64,000 nt of DNA from Spirosoma panaciterrae DSM 21099 (GTDB lineage Bacteria > Bacteroidota > Bacteroidia > Cytophagales > Spirosomataceae), in assembly GCF_000374025.1 (NCBI RefSeq), contig NZ_KB893217.1, positions 124,001 through 188,000 of the forward strand, read 5' to 3'. The notes under the pieces were generated by a model. It made no database searches. It saw only the letters and a program-made list of their open reading frames with translations, and was not told the DNA's origin. The position numbers were made by a program, and so were the translations under genes. This document shows, piece by piece, positions 26,261 through 34,905 of the stretch (position 1 is the first letter of the stretch; each line of letters begins with the position of its first letter).

Positions 26261-29200
26261 ATGACAGCACCTCCGAGTACCGTAGAAATTGATTTCTTAG
26301 CCGGAGGTGGTGAAACAGCCGCTCTTATTCGTTCCTTCAACTGGGCAGAAACTCCACTGGGCCCGATCGATCAGTGGCCGCAAAGCCTTAAAACGGCTAC
26401 GAACCTGATGCTCAACAGCCGACAGCCGGTCTGGATCGGCTGGGGCCCTTCAGCCACTTTTCTTTACAATGATGCTTACATTCCTGTACTGAGCCTGGCC
26501 AAACACCCCTGGGCCCTGGGCAAACCGGCAGCAACCGTGTGGGAAGAAATATGGGACTTCTGCGGGCCGCTGGCCGACAAGGTTTTCCATCAGGGCGAAT
26601 CATCCTTTGTTGATGATGTGCGCTTATTTATGAACCGGGGGGGCTTTTTGGAAGAAACGTTTTATTCGTTCTCGTATAGCCCTATCCGTGATGAAACGGG
26701 TCAGGTAAGTGGCCTATACTGTCCTAATACTGAAGTAACAGCCCAAAACCTGAATACACGCCGACTGGCTACCTTGTCGGCTCTGGCCAGTAATGTTCTT
26801 ACCGAGCGTACCACGCGAAGCGCCTGTGCTTCTGCCGCACAAACCATTTATCAGAATCCTGACGATATTCCTTTTGCCTTGCTTTACCTGACCACTGCCG
26901 AAGGTAAAGCCGTTCAGCTAGAACAAGCCGTTCGCTTACCAACGAACGACACTCTTGTAAGCCATTCGCTATCAGCCCCTCACAACTCTACTACCGATTC
27001 TTTAAACCGTATGCTGACAGAGGCTGTAGAGCAGGGGAAAACGGTGGTAGGTTCATGGACGACCAACGAGAAACTGATCCCTGGTCCGGCCGGGCAGCCC
27101 GTTACCCAGGTAATAGTGCTGCCGCTTATTGCACCTGGCCAGCATAAAACAATCGGTCTATTGGTAGCAGGAATCAACCCGACCCGACCACTTGATTCAG
27201 CTTATCAGACATTTTATGAGTTGGTGGCCAATCAGGTAGCTACCGCTATCCAGCACAGTCAGGCAGCCGAAGAAGAGCGTCAGCGAATTGAGCAGCTCGC
27301 TGAGCTCAATCGAGCCAAAACTCTGTTTTTCAGCAATATAAGCCACGAACTCCGTACCCCCCTTACGCTGATACTGGGGCCTTTGGAGGAACTGCTTCAA
27401 GATGGCACCCAACCGTTACTTGCCCACCAGCAAACGCAGGCCGAAGCAGCCCACCGCAACGCGCAACGATTACTTCGGCTGGTCAATGCGTTACTTGATT
27501 TTAGCCGCCTGGAAAGTGGCCGATTAGAGGCTACCTTTACCCCCACCGACCTCCCAACGCTTACAACGGATCTGGCCAGCAACTTCCGGTCGGTTATCGA
27601 GAAGGCGGGCATGCAGTTAGTGGTTGACACCGAATCCTTAGCTGAACGCGTGGATGTGGATCGGAATATGTGGGAAAAAATCGTTCTGAACCTCTTATCG
27701 AATGCATTTAAATTTACCCTGAAAGGCACGATCACTGTTCGACTGGTGAAATTGAAAAACGACCGGATCCAACTTACCGTAGCCGACACGGGTGTAGGGA
27801 TTCCAGCCGCTGACTTGCCTCGGTTGTTCGAACGATTTCACCGGGTCGACGGAGCGCAGGGGCGGTCGTTCGAAGGTACGGGCATCGGACTGGCACTCGT
27901 TCATGAACTGGTCGAGTTACACGGAGGTACCATCCAGGTCAGCAGCGAACTGAATCAGGGAAGTACATTCAGCATACAAATCCCGATTCATCAGGCGCAT
28001 CGGTCATTGGCTCCTGAGCGATTATCGACAGGCAGTGCCGACTTATTTATTGCCGATGCCAATTTGATGCTTCCTGCATTGCCAGATAGCCGACCATCCC
28101 AACCCAAGCCTTCTTCATCCACAGCCCACCAGACGGATAAACGCATACTGCTAGCCGACGACAATGCCGATATGCGTGCCTATATTCATCGGTTGCTTAG
28201 TCCGCATTACGCTGTAGAAATGGTTACCGACGGTCGTGAAGCCCTGGAAGCAATTCAGCGGCAACAACCGGATCTGCTCCTATCCGACATTATGATGCCG
28301 AATCTGGACGGGGCTGAACTATTGAAAATTATTAAGACGAATCCACAAACGGCTCATATTCCGGTGATGCTTCTGTCGGCCAGAGCCGGTGAAGAAGCGA
28401 CGATCGATGGCTATGCTGCCGGAGCCGACGATTACCTGACCAAGCCGTTTTCGGCCAATGAGCTGCTGGTTCGTGTAAAATCGCAACTGAAACTCTCACA
28501 GGCCCGACGAGATAATCAGCAAAAACTCAGACATTTATTTAAACAGGCCCCCGTTGCCATTGCCATCGTTGAAGGTGCCCAGCACATTCTTACCCTCACC
28601 AACGACCTTTACCTGACTTTGACCGACCGTCAGGAAAGCCAGGTGGTTGGCAAGCCTTTTCTCGACGTATTTCCCGAGTTGATCGCTCAAGGCATTGGTT
28701 CGGTACTGGACCAGGTTTTTCAGTCGGGCAAACCGTTTGCCGTAGCCGAGCAAGCCGTTGAACTAAACCGGCACGGCCAATTTTTGATTGGCTATTACAG
28801 CTATTCGTTTCAGCCACTGACCGATTCGCTCGGGCAAATTACGGGCATCATCATGGTGGCTTCTGAGGTCACCGAGTCAGTAAAGGCTCGCCAGTTGCTT
28901 GAAGAAAGCCAGCAACAATTCAAACAACTAGCCGATCTGATTCCACAAATTGTCTGGACAGCCCGGCCCGACGGCACCTCCGATTATTATAACCAGCAGT
29001 GGTACACCTACACGGGTTTAGAAAATGATCTGTATGGCAACGACGGCTGGCTCCATGTGCTGCACCCCGACGATCAGAAACGCTGCCTGGACTTATGGAC
29101 GCATAGCATACGCACCGGCGAACCTTTTCAGATGGAATACCGATTTGCCGATTACCGACAGCCGGGTCAGTATCGTTGGTTTCTGGGCAGATCTGTACCG

Positions 29201-30454
29201 GTTCGGGATTCGGAAGGTACCATCGTTAAATGGTTTGGTTCGGCTACGGATATCAATGATCAAAAACAGGCCGAAACCATTCTTCGCCAAAACGAAAGTC
29301 GATTCCGGGCCATTGCCGATACGACTCCGGTATTGATCTGGATTTCGGGCGTCGATAAGCTATGTACTTTTTTCAACAAAGGCTGGTTGGACTATACAGG
29401 CCGTACAATGGCCCAGGAAGTTGGCAACGGGTGGAGTGAGGGGGTCCATCCCGCTGATTTTCAGCGCTGTATAACTATTTACAGTACCTCATTCGATGCC
29501 CGTCAGGAGTTCTATATGGAATACCGGCTTCGTCGGCACGATGGGGAGTATCGGTGGCTTGCCGAACGAGGTAAGCCCTGGTTCGACCCCGATGGCACCT
29601 TTATGGGGTATATTGGTGGCTGTACAGATATACACGACAGCAAATTGGCCAATGAGGTACTTGAACGCCGGGTGGCCGATCGAACACGGGAATTGAAAAG
29701 CCTGAATATGGAACTCGAACGATCCAACCTGGATTTAATGCAGTTCGCTTCGGTAGCCAGCCATGACCTGAAAGAACCGCTTCGTAAAATTCAGGCCTTC
29801 AGCACCCTATTGCAGACTTCGCTCGATGGCAAACTTGAAGCATCCGAACAGGACCATTTTAAACGGATTGTTCGGGCAGCCGCCCGCATGCAAACGCTGG
29901 TCGATGATGTATTACGGCTCTCCAAGCTTTCGAAACTGGATGCTCAATTTGAACCTGTAAATCTGAACGCCATTATTGCCCGCATTCAGGACGATCTGGA
30001 GATAACCATTCAGGATAAAGAAGCGTTGATCGAGGTAGGGAATCTGCCTGTTATTGATGGCGTTCCCGGACAATTGCATCAACTGTTTCAAAACCTGATT
30101 AGCAACGCCCTGAAATTTGTTAGTAATCGATCACCCCAGATTACCATAGAAAGATGCCCCGTTACTGATCAGATGCGTACTGAATTCGGTTTATTGGATC
30201 AAACCTATACAGTAATTAATGTAACCGACAATGGAATAGGCTTCGATATGCAGTATGTCGAAAAGATTTTCGGTATGTTCCAGCGACTGCATCGACGGGA
30301 AACTTATGAAGGAACAGGCATTGGCCTGACCATCTGCCGCCGGATTGTTGAAAATCATCACGGTTACATAAAGGCTATTGGCCGGCCGGGCGAAGGAGCT
30401 ACTTTTCAGATTATTATACCCGTTCATCAGATACCCAGTTCTGTCCCGAACTAA
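26261..30454 (+). CDS. Hybrid sensor kinase with two kinase cores, internal receiver and multiple PAS domains
   Basis: 1397 residues, no signal peptide or membrane helix, so cytoplasmic. Domains in order: PAS-like (about 40-165), GAF-like (175-335), first kinase core with His at about 362 in FSNISHELRTPL and ATPase motifs NLLSNAFKFT, DTGVGI and GTGIGLAL; receiver domain (about 627-745) with DDNADMR, phospho-acceptor near 675 in LLLSDIMMPNLDG and LTKPF; three PAS domains (about 755-1145); second kinase core with His near 1168 in ASVASHDLKEPLRK and NLISNALKFV, DNGIGFD, GTGIGLTI. Two complete kinase modules around one receiver in one chain is unusual. No DNA-binding output is present, so it must phosphorylate a separate partner. 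Confidence 0.92.
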   Translation: MTAPPSTVEIDFLAGGGETAALIRSFNWAETPLGPIDQWPQSLKTATNLMLNSRQPVWIGWGPSATFLYNDAYIPVLSLAKHPWALGKPAATVWEEIWDFCGPLADKVFHQGESSFVDDVRLFMNRGGFLEETFYSFSYSPIRDETGQVSGLYCPNTEVTAQNLNTRRLATLSALASNVLTERTTRSACASAAQTIYQNPDDIPFALLYLTTAEGKAVQLEQAVRLPTNDTLVSHSLSAPHNSTTDSLNRMLTEAVEQGKTVVGSWTTNEKLIPGPAGQPVTQVIVLPLIAPGQHKTIGLLVAGINPTRPLDSAYQTFYELVANQVATAIQHSQAAEEERQRIEQLAELNRAKTLFFSNISHELRTPLTLILGPLEELLQDGTQPLLAHQQTQAEAAHRNAQRLLRLVNALLDFSRLESGRLEATFTPTDLPTLTTDLASNFRSVIEKAGMQLVVDTESLAERVDVDRNMWEKIVLNLLSNAFKFTLKGTITVRLVKLKNDRIQLTVADTGVGIPAADLPRLFERFHRVDGAQGRSFEGTGIGLALVHELVELHGGTIQVSSELNQGSTFSIQIPIHQAHRSLAPERLSTGSADLFIADANLMLPALPDSRPSQPKPSSSTAHQTDKRILLADDNADMRAYIHRLLSPHYAVEMVTDGREALEAIQRQQPDLLLSDIMMPNLDGAELLKIIKTNPQTAHIPVMLLSARAGEEATIDGYAAGADDYLTKPFSANELLVRVKSQLKLSQARRDNQQKLRHLFKQAPVAIAIVEGAQHILTLTNDLYLTLTDRQESQVVGKPFLDVFPELIAQGIGSVLDQVFQSGKPFAVAEQAVELNRHGQFLIGYYSYSFQPLTDSLGQITGIIMVASEVTESVKARQLLEESQQQFKQLADLIPQIVWTARPDGTSDYYNQQWYTYTGLENDLYGNDGWLHVLHPDDQKRCLDLWTHSIRTGEPFQMEYRFADYRQPGQYRWFLGRSVPVRDSEGTIVKWFGSATDINDQKQAETILRQNESRFRAIADTTPVLIWISGVDKLCTFFNKGWLDYTGRTMAQEVGNGWSEGVHPADFQRCITIYSTSFDARQEFYMEYRLRRHDGEYRWLAERGKPWFDPDGTFMGYIGGCTDIHDSKLANEVLERRVADRTRELKSLNMELERSNLDLMQFASVASHDLKEPLRKIQAFSTLLQTSLDGKLEASEQDHFKRIVRAAARMQTLVDDVLRLSKLSKLDAQFEPVNLNAIIARIQDDLEITIQDKEALIEVGNLPVIDGVPGQLHQLFQNLISNALKFVSNRSPQITIERCPVTDQMRTEFGLLDQTYTVINVTDNGIGFDMQYVEKIFGMFQRLHRRETYEGTGIGLTICRRIVENHHGYIKAIGRPGEGATFQIIIPVHQIPSSVPN

Positions 30455-30519
30455 CCGAATGGCTCTTCGTTACCTTAGCCGGTGTGGCCGCATACGACTC
30501 TGAAGAGGCTAGTTTACAA

Positions 30520-30604
30520 GGCAACCAGGAAAGGAGCCTGTCGAGGCAGGTCGACAGGTATGAACAATCAGGCAGGAAAGTCAGTAATACAATGCCTGGT
30601 TGTC
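30520..30604. repeat. Nested inverted repeats before the TrpF-like gene
   Basis: Outer arms GGCAACCAGG and CCTGGTTGTC pair at nine of ten positions. Inside them CCTGTCGA and TCGACAGG form a perfect 8-bp stem with a 6-base loop at 30537-30558. It lies between two plus-strand genes and may belong to the same class as the long inverted repeats, but it is weaker and shows no clear unit repeat. Confidence 0.4.
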
Positions 30605-30647
30605 CGTACCTTTGACGACTTTTCACTGATTACTACTCCATCCAATC

Positions 30648-31268
30648 ATGCCACTTAAAACGCTTGTTAAAATCTCAAATGTGACCAATCTGAGCGATGC
30701 CCGCTATTGCGCTGGAATGGGTGTCGACATGCTCGGCTTCTCGATGGATATAGACTCCCCCGATTACATTGAACCACGTAAGTTTGAGGAAATCCGAGGA
30801 TGGGTAGCTGGTGTACAGATCGTTGGCGAAACCTCTGCTATTGATCTGGAAGCGATTGAACAACTTCTGGCTACCTATCAGCCTGATATATTGCAAGTCG
30901 ACGAGGCTGCTTTGCTTCCTTATCTGACCACTTTCGACAAAAGCCTGATTCTCCGTGTCGATCTATCTCAATTAACGCTTGACCACCTCGACACCCTGTT
31001 TCATACCAGTGCCTCAATCGCCGATTACATACTACTCGAAAGTAATGGGCCGCTTCACTTCGACGACGAGTTAAAAGCCGCTCTTCAGCAGTTGGCCTCT
31101 CGGTATCCGATCTTACTCGGTACGGGCATCTCGGCCCAAAATGTTCACGATCTGTTGGCCAACTTACCCGTTCGGGGCATAGCCCTAAGCGGTGGCGATG
31201 AAGAGCAACCGGGCAACAAAGAGTTCGGCGAACTAATGGATATCCTGGAAGCGATTGAAGAAGAGTAA
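30648..31268 (+). CDS. TrpF-like beta/alpha-barrel protein lacking the catalytic signature
   Basis: 206 residues. Spacing and hydrophobic pattern follow phosphoribosylanthranilate isomerase (TrpF): VKISNVTNLSDARYCAGMGV, DMLGFSMD, VQIVGETSA, ILQVDEAALLP, YILLESNG, ILLGTGISAQNV, GIALSGGDEEQPG. However, the TrpF first-strand motif KICG has become KISN, losing the general-base Cys, and the GGTG phosphate turn of the later strand is absent. The enzyme therefore probably does not do the tryptophan-pathway reaction. No trp gene is near. It may be a paralogue with a new role. Alternative: an unrelated thin TIM barrel. Confidence 0.75.
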   Translation: MPLKTLVKISNVTNLSDARYCAGMGVDMLGFSMDIDSPDYIEPRKFEEIRGWVAGVQIVGETSAIDLEAIEQLLATYQPDILQVDEAALLPYLTTFDKSLILRVDLSQLTLDHLDTLFHTSASIADYILLESNGPLHFDDELKAALQQLASRYPILLGTGISAQNVHDLLANLPVRGIALSGGDEEQPGNKEFGELMDILEAIEEE

Positions 31269-31273
31269 AATCA

Positions 31274-31365
31274 GTATTCACAGATAGTATTGGGAGTGGG
31301 GAGGGCTGACGCGAAAGCTTTATGGTGCGTCAGCCCTCCCCACTCCCAATACTATCTGTGAATAC
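31274..31365. repeat. Perfect 39-bp inverted repeat (element E)
   Basis: Arms 31274-31312 and 31327-31365 are exact reverse complements over 39 bp, with a 14-bp loop. It begins 6 bp after the TrpF-like stop. With no mismatch at all this is the youngest-looking element of the series. It could terminate the upstream gene, although no T-run follows. Confidence 0.93.
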
Positions 31366-31498
31366 CAGCCACTACTATGTATTACCTACTATCATTGAAA
31401 ACATACTTCTATCCATAGCCGCGTCCATTCTTCCAAATACGCTTTCCTGGTGTTGTCCAATCGGCTAGGTTTACATCGGTTTTAAACACAAAGAAGCC

Positions 31499-31963
31499 AT
31501 GAACAAGCGATTAGAACGTATTGCCGACCAGGCCCAGATTGGGGGTGTATGCGCTGGTTTGGCCGATTATTTTGGCATTGACCGTGCATTAGTACGCATA
31601 CTTTTTGTAATCGGAATTTTTTTGCCGCATTTTCCGGCTGTAATTATTTACATCATCATGTGGATCGTTCTACCCGAACGCCGTTCGGATGGTGTCGTGA
31701 CTCCGTCAACCGCTTTTTCTAATCCTTATTTTTCCATGAATCCATACAATCCCAACAAACCTGCCTCTCCGGATCGTAGCATCATTGGTGGTGTCGTCCT
31801 GATCATTCTGGGTGTTTTGTTCCTTCTTGACCGCTACTTAGACATTGACTTCGGCGATCTGTGGCCGTTCATGCTGATTGCTCTTGGCTTGTGGTTGATC
31901 TTTAAAGACCGGATCAGACCCCCTTACGACACCAACAACAACGACCCGAACGGAACGCTGTAA
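31499..31963 (+). CDS. PspC-domain membrane protein with LiaF-like C-terminal helices
   Basis: 154 residues. The N-terminal PspC domain reads RIADQAQIGGVCAGLADYFG, then the first membrane helix (ALVRILFVIGIFLPHFPAVI) and IMWIVLPER. After a short Asn/Pro-rich linker, two further helices (SIIGGVVLIILGVLFLLDRY and DLWPFMLIALGLWLIFKD) repeat the GGV-L-x-GxxFLL plan of the LiaI/LiaF family. PspC proteins take part in envelope-stress responses. The next gene carries a related membrane module plus a toast-rack domain, separated only by element F, so the two probably form one envelope-stress unit. Confidence 0.87.
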   Translation: MNKRLERIADQAQIGGVCAGLADYFGIDRALVRILFVIGIFLPHFPAVIIYIIMWIVLPERRSDGVVTPSTAFSNPYFSMNPYNPNKPASPDRSIIGGVVLIILGVLFLLDRYLDIDFGDLWPFMLIALGLWLIFKDRIRPPYDTNNNDPNGTL

Positions 31964-31970
31964 CATTGAA

Positions 31971-32061
31971 TGTATGACATATGATATATGAAGTAGTTCT
32001 GGAGAGTATAGAAATCTCCTCTAGACTACACATCATACATCATATATCCTACACCATATAT
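31971..32061. repeat. Inverted pair of heptamer tandems, TATGATG class (element F)
   Basis: The left arm is built of 7-nt units ending TATGA (TGTATGA, CATATGA, TATATGA); the right arm is CATCATA, CATCATA, TATCCTA, CACCATA. The inner stem is AGTAGT..GGAGAG with CTCCTCTAGACTAC. It fills the gap between the PspC gene and the LiaF-like gene and shares its unit with element N at 60244. Confidence 0.72.
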
Positions 32062-32069
32062 CTAAAACC

Positions 32070-33101
32070 ATGCAACGAAGAAACGGATTATTCTGGGGAA
32101 TTTTTCTGCTAACGATGGGCGTATTGTTCCTGGCCCGGCGAGCAGGCTGGCTCGACGTCGACTGGCACTCACTGGTCAATCTGTGGCCTGCCCTGCTGAT
32201 TCTGGCGGGGGTACATCTCATCCTGGAACGACGAGCCAACCCAGCCGCCTTTATTACGACAATTATGCTGGCAGTGGCTGTACCAACTACCCTGTTCGGC
32301 TTCTTTTCGCATCATCGCCACGATGACAACGACGGCTTCCATATGCGCTGGCATCATGACGACGACGATGATGACGATGATCATCATAACGACAAGGATG
32401 ATCAAGATAACGAAGACGATTATCGGGCGGAACGTGAACGCCGGGATGCAGACAGCGACGAGGTCCATTCAAATACCTTCGCTGAAAGTATGGACGCTGA
32501 TACTCGTGAAGCTGTCCTAAAACTCGCAGGCGGAGCCGGAAAGTTCACTATCGGGGAGCCAACCAGCGAACTCATCAAAGCAGATACGAAGCAAACCGTT
32601 GGCCTCTATTCAATGTCAGTTGACCGGGACGAAACCACCCACATCCCAACGATCGAACTGAAACCAAAGGATGAAGATCAACACTTCGACCTGAAAGATG
32701 GGCACTACGAAAACCGCGTTGACATTCATCTGAATACCAAGCCTGTCTGGTCGATGGATGTGGCCCTGGGCGCTGGCTCGGGCGATCTGGATTTGAGTGC
32801 TTATGCCGTTAAAAGTCTGAAACTAGGCGTTGGTGCCGCTGACCTTGACCTGAAACTAGGCGCCAAAGCCGATCAGGCCGATATAAAACTCGATGTAGGG
32901 GCGGCTTCAGTTACGGTACGGGTTCCGAAAGAAGTGGGATGCCGGATCAAAAAAGATGGCGCCCTGAATCTGGAAGAACTAGATGACTTTACAAACATTG
33001 GCGGTGGCGAATACCAAAGCCCCGGCTATGATACTGCCACCAAAAAGATGACCATTCGCTTTGATGGCGGCATCTCGCACTTCAAAGTAGTGCGCTACTA
33101 A
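32070..33101 (+). CDS. LiaF-like membrane protein with Asp/His-rich linker and toast-rack domain
   Basis: 343 residues. Residues 1-80 hold two to three membrane helices (GLFWGIFLLTMGVLFLARRA, NLWPALLILAGVHLILERR, ITTIMLAVAVPTTLFGFF). Residues about 85-130 are a striking run of Asp and His (HHRHDDNDGFHMRWHHDDDD and onward), then an acidic/basic linker. Residues about 150-343 form a repeating beta-solenoid-like domain (VDIHLNTKPVWSMDVALGAG, LKLGVGAADLDLKLGAKAD, ADIKLDVGAASVTVRVPKEV) typical of the toast-rack/LiaF C-terminal family. The Asp/His segment looks able to bind divalent metals, which is inference. Probably an envelope-stress sensor working with the PspC protein upstream. Confidence 0.85.
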   Translation: MQRRNGLFWGIFLLTMGVLFLARRAGWLDVDWHSLVNLWPALLILAGVHLILERRANPAAFITTIMLAVAVPTTLFGFFSHHRHDDNDGFHMRWHHDDDDDDDDHHNDKDDQDNEDDYRAERERRDADSDEVHSNTFAESMDADTREAVLKLAGGAGKFTIGEPTSELIKADTKQTVGLYSMSVDRDETTHIPTIELKPKDEDQHFDLKDGHYENRVDIHLNTKPVWSMDVALGAGSGDLDLSAYAVKSLKLGVGAADLDLKLGAKADQADIKLDVGAASVTVRVPKEVGCRIKKDGALNLEELDDFTNIGGGEYQSPGYDTATKKMTIRFDGGISHFKVVRY

Positions 33102-33110
33102 ACCAGAGCA

Positions 33111-33202
33111 GGCTTTAATGAATGAGCGGATTCATCAGATTTTGCGTTTAGTTGCCTTTAGCAATTGACAAAATCTGGTGAATCCGCTCATTCATTAAAG
33201 CC
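33111..33202. repeat. Inverted repeat between convergent genes (element G)
   Basis: Arms 33111-33144 and 33169-33202 are 34 bp each with a single mismatch, loop 24 bp. The arm contains GAATGAGCGGATTCATCAG. It fills the gap between the LiaF-like gene and the minus-strand Spy-like gene and could terminate both. Confidence 0.9.
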
Positions 33203-33209
33203 CGGTTAT

Positions 33210-33659
33210 TTATTCCTGATTTAATCGTTTGAGCAGCATCTGATTAAACATCTGCTCGGTTTTATAAAGCTCTCGCAACTGAGCAGGGCTAATTACTTTC
33301 AGAAACCGCTCCATATACTCGTCGTCAAGATCAGCGAGCTTTTGCTTGGTGGCATTCGTTTCCCGAAGCCCATTTTTCAGTTGGTCATCATTCAGATTAA
33401 ACCGATTAGGTTCATTATTCAATTGCCGAATCCGCCGGTTCAGTTCCTGCTTCTTGGCATTATACTCATTGTAAATCGCCCAAAACTGAGGGGCCTGATC
33501 GGTTGTCAGATTCAACCGATTGGTAATCATCCCAATTTTAGCGGATTCAATTTTCTGGCGTCCGTTTAGGTCATTTTGTGCGTTGGCTACCTGGGTCATT
33601 ACTAACAGGCCAAACAACCAACCAATCCATGCGTGTCTCATTTTGGTAAAGTTAACCAT
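33210..33659 (-). CDS. Periplasmic Spy/CpxP-like helical protein
   Basis: 149 residues with a signal peptide (MRHAWIGWLFGLLVMTQVANAQ). The mature part is all helix, Gln/Asn/Lys/Arg-rich, with LNLTTDQAPQFWAIYNEYNA and LDDEYMERFLKVISPAQLRE. These two LTxxQ-like turns are the mark of the Spy/CpxP and CnrX-like periplasmic sensors. It is the third gene of an operon behind an ECF sigma factor and an anti-sigma-like protein, which suggests feedback sensing of envelope condition. Starts 9 bp after the anti-sigma-like gene ends. Confidence 0.82.
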   Translation of the reverse strand: MVNFTKMRHAWIGWLFGLLVMTQVANAQNDLNGRQKIESAKIGMITNRLNLTTDQAPQFWAIYNEYNAKKQELNRRIRQLNNEPNRFNLNDDQLKNGLRETNATKQKLADLDDEYMERFLKVISPAQLRELYKTEQMFNQMLLKRLNQE

Positions 33660-33667
33660 TCGTAAAA

Positions 33668-34132
33668 TCAGGAGCCGACCTTCGCGTTGTCTCCAGGGTT
33701 TTGTTCCTGAATAAGCTCCTGAATATCGGTCGGTGCTACGTTCAGAAACTGAATCGCTGTGGTATCACTACCCAACGAAGAATGAATTTGCTGAACATCA
33801 GCCAATTCATACGCGCTAACGCCCTGATCTTCAAGATAAGCGGTTATAGCATCATCACTTACTCCTGCCAGGGCTTCGCTGCCCAACGATTCCTGCCGTT
33901 GTGGTAACGTTTGCCAAACCAGTAAAGCGATCAGACTAGCTCCTGCCAGCGAAGCAGCCGTACGTTGCCACGACCAGCTAATATGGAAGGCAGGTTTTGG
34001 CTTTCTGACAACACGAGCCTGAACCCGCGAAGGCAGGTCATCAAAATAACCGTCTGGCGCTGTAAACGGAAGCTGCCTGAGTGGATGTTCAGGCGGCAAT
34101 TCATCAAGCCGGAAATGTTTACTATCGTTCAT
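33668..34132 (-). CDS. Anti-sigma-factor-like single-pass membrane protein
   Basis: 154 residues from the ATG at 34132 (MNDSKHFRLDELPPEHPLRQ); an upstream in-frame ATG at 34156 is possible. The N-terminal 65 residues are cytoplasmic, with TAPDGYFDDLPSRVQARV, a motif that recurs in Bacteroidota proteins encoded after ECF sigma genes. One membrane helix (TAASLAGASLIALLVWQTL) follows, then an acidic periplasmic tail. No zinc-binding ZAS motif is seen. Position directly after the sigma factor makes it the likely regulator of that sigma. Confidence 0.75.
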   Translation of the reverse strand: MNDSKHFRLDELPPEHPLRQLPFTAPDGYFDDLPSRVQARVVRKPKPAFHISWSWQRTAASLAGASLIALLVWQTLPQRQESLGSEALAGVSDDAITAYLEDQGVSAYELADVQQIHSSLGSDTTAIQFLNVAPTDIQELIQEQNPGDNAKVGS

Positions 34133-34207
34133 TGCTCTGGTGTGTGTCTCACACAATTCAGGTATCTTAAAATATTTTAAGATTTGACAGCTTCAATCGC
34201 CTTAGGT

Positions 34208-34780
34208 TTAATCGTCTGTATCCGAGTTATTAAAAAAATCTTCAATCTTCTTGACGGCAAGATGATAAGACGCTTTTAAAGCCCCAACGGACGTTCCCGT
34301 AATTTCGGCAATATCTTCATATTTCATATCATCGAAATACTTCATGTTGAAAACCAACCGCTGTTTATCGGGCAGTTTCAGCAAAGCTTTCTGTAACTTC
34401 AACTGTACGTCTTCGCCACTGGGATCGTTGCCCGATGTAACATAGGCCGCATTGGTTTCGAGCTTTTCCATCAATTCTCCTTCCACATCCCCAATCGGCA
34501 AAAAGAATCGTCGACGTTTTTTATTCAGAAAGTTAAGACACTCGTTGGTAGCAATCCGATAAATCCAGGTATATAACTGACTATCACCCCGAAACTGTTC
34601 CAGACTATTCCAGACTTTTATGAACGTTTCCTGCACCAGATCATCGGCATCATCGTGATCAATAACCATCTTCCGAATATGCCAATATATTTTCTGCTGA
34701 TACTTGCGCACCAGCAGATTAAAGGCATAATTCCGGCTCGACGGATCGCGAAATTTGGCGAGGAGTTCTTCGTCAGTCAT
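34208..34780 (-). CDS. ECF-family RNA polymerase sigma factor
   Basis: 190 residues. Region 2 is clear: FNLLVRKYQQKIYWHIRKMV, the polymerase-binding DDADDLVQETFIKVWNSL and the -10-binding helix WIYRIATNECLNFLNKKRRR. Region 4 has LLKLPDKQRLVFNMKYFDDM and the helix-turn-helix YEDIAEITGTSVGALKASYH. It directs polymerase to a small envelope regulon. The anti-sigma-like and Spy-like genes follow on the same strand. Element H separates it from the upstream transketolase gene. Confidence 0.94.
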   Translation of the reverse strand: MTDEELLAKFRDPSSRNYAFNLLVRKYQQKIYWHIRKMVIDHDDADDLVQETFIKVWNSLEQFRGDSQLYTWIYRIATNECLNFLNKKRRRFFLPIGDVEGELMEKLETNAAYVTSGNDPSGEDVQLKLQKALLKLPDKQRLVFNMKYFDDMKYEDIAEITGTSVGALKASYHLAVKKIEDFFNNSDTDD

Positions 34781-34790
34781 TCTTTTTTTC

Positions 34791-34905
34791 AGTAGTTAGG
34801 AGCGAGGACCGGGCCGCCGGAGCGGTGAGACTGGCTGATACAAGAAATCTGTTAATGCGTCAACCATTCTCACTACTCACTACTCGCTCCTCACTCCTAA
34901 CTACT
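34791..34905. repeat. Inverted pair of heptamer tandems, AGTTAGG class (element H)
   Basis: The right arm (34869-34905), read on the minus strand, is AGTTAGG, AGTGAGG, AGCGAGT, AGTGAGT, AGTGAG. The left arm begins AGTTAGGAGCGAGG and then decays. The element starts directly at the stop codon of the transketolase C-terminal gene and ends 11 bp before the sigma-factor start. It shares its unit with element J. Confidence 0.72.
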
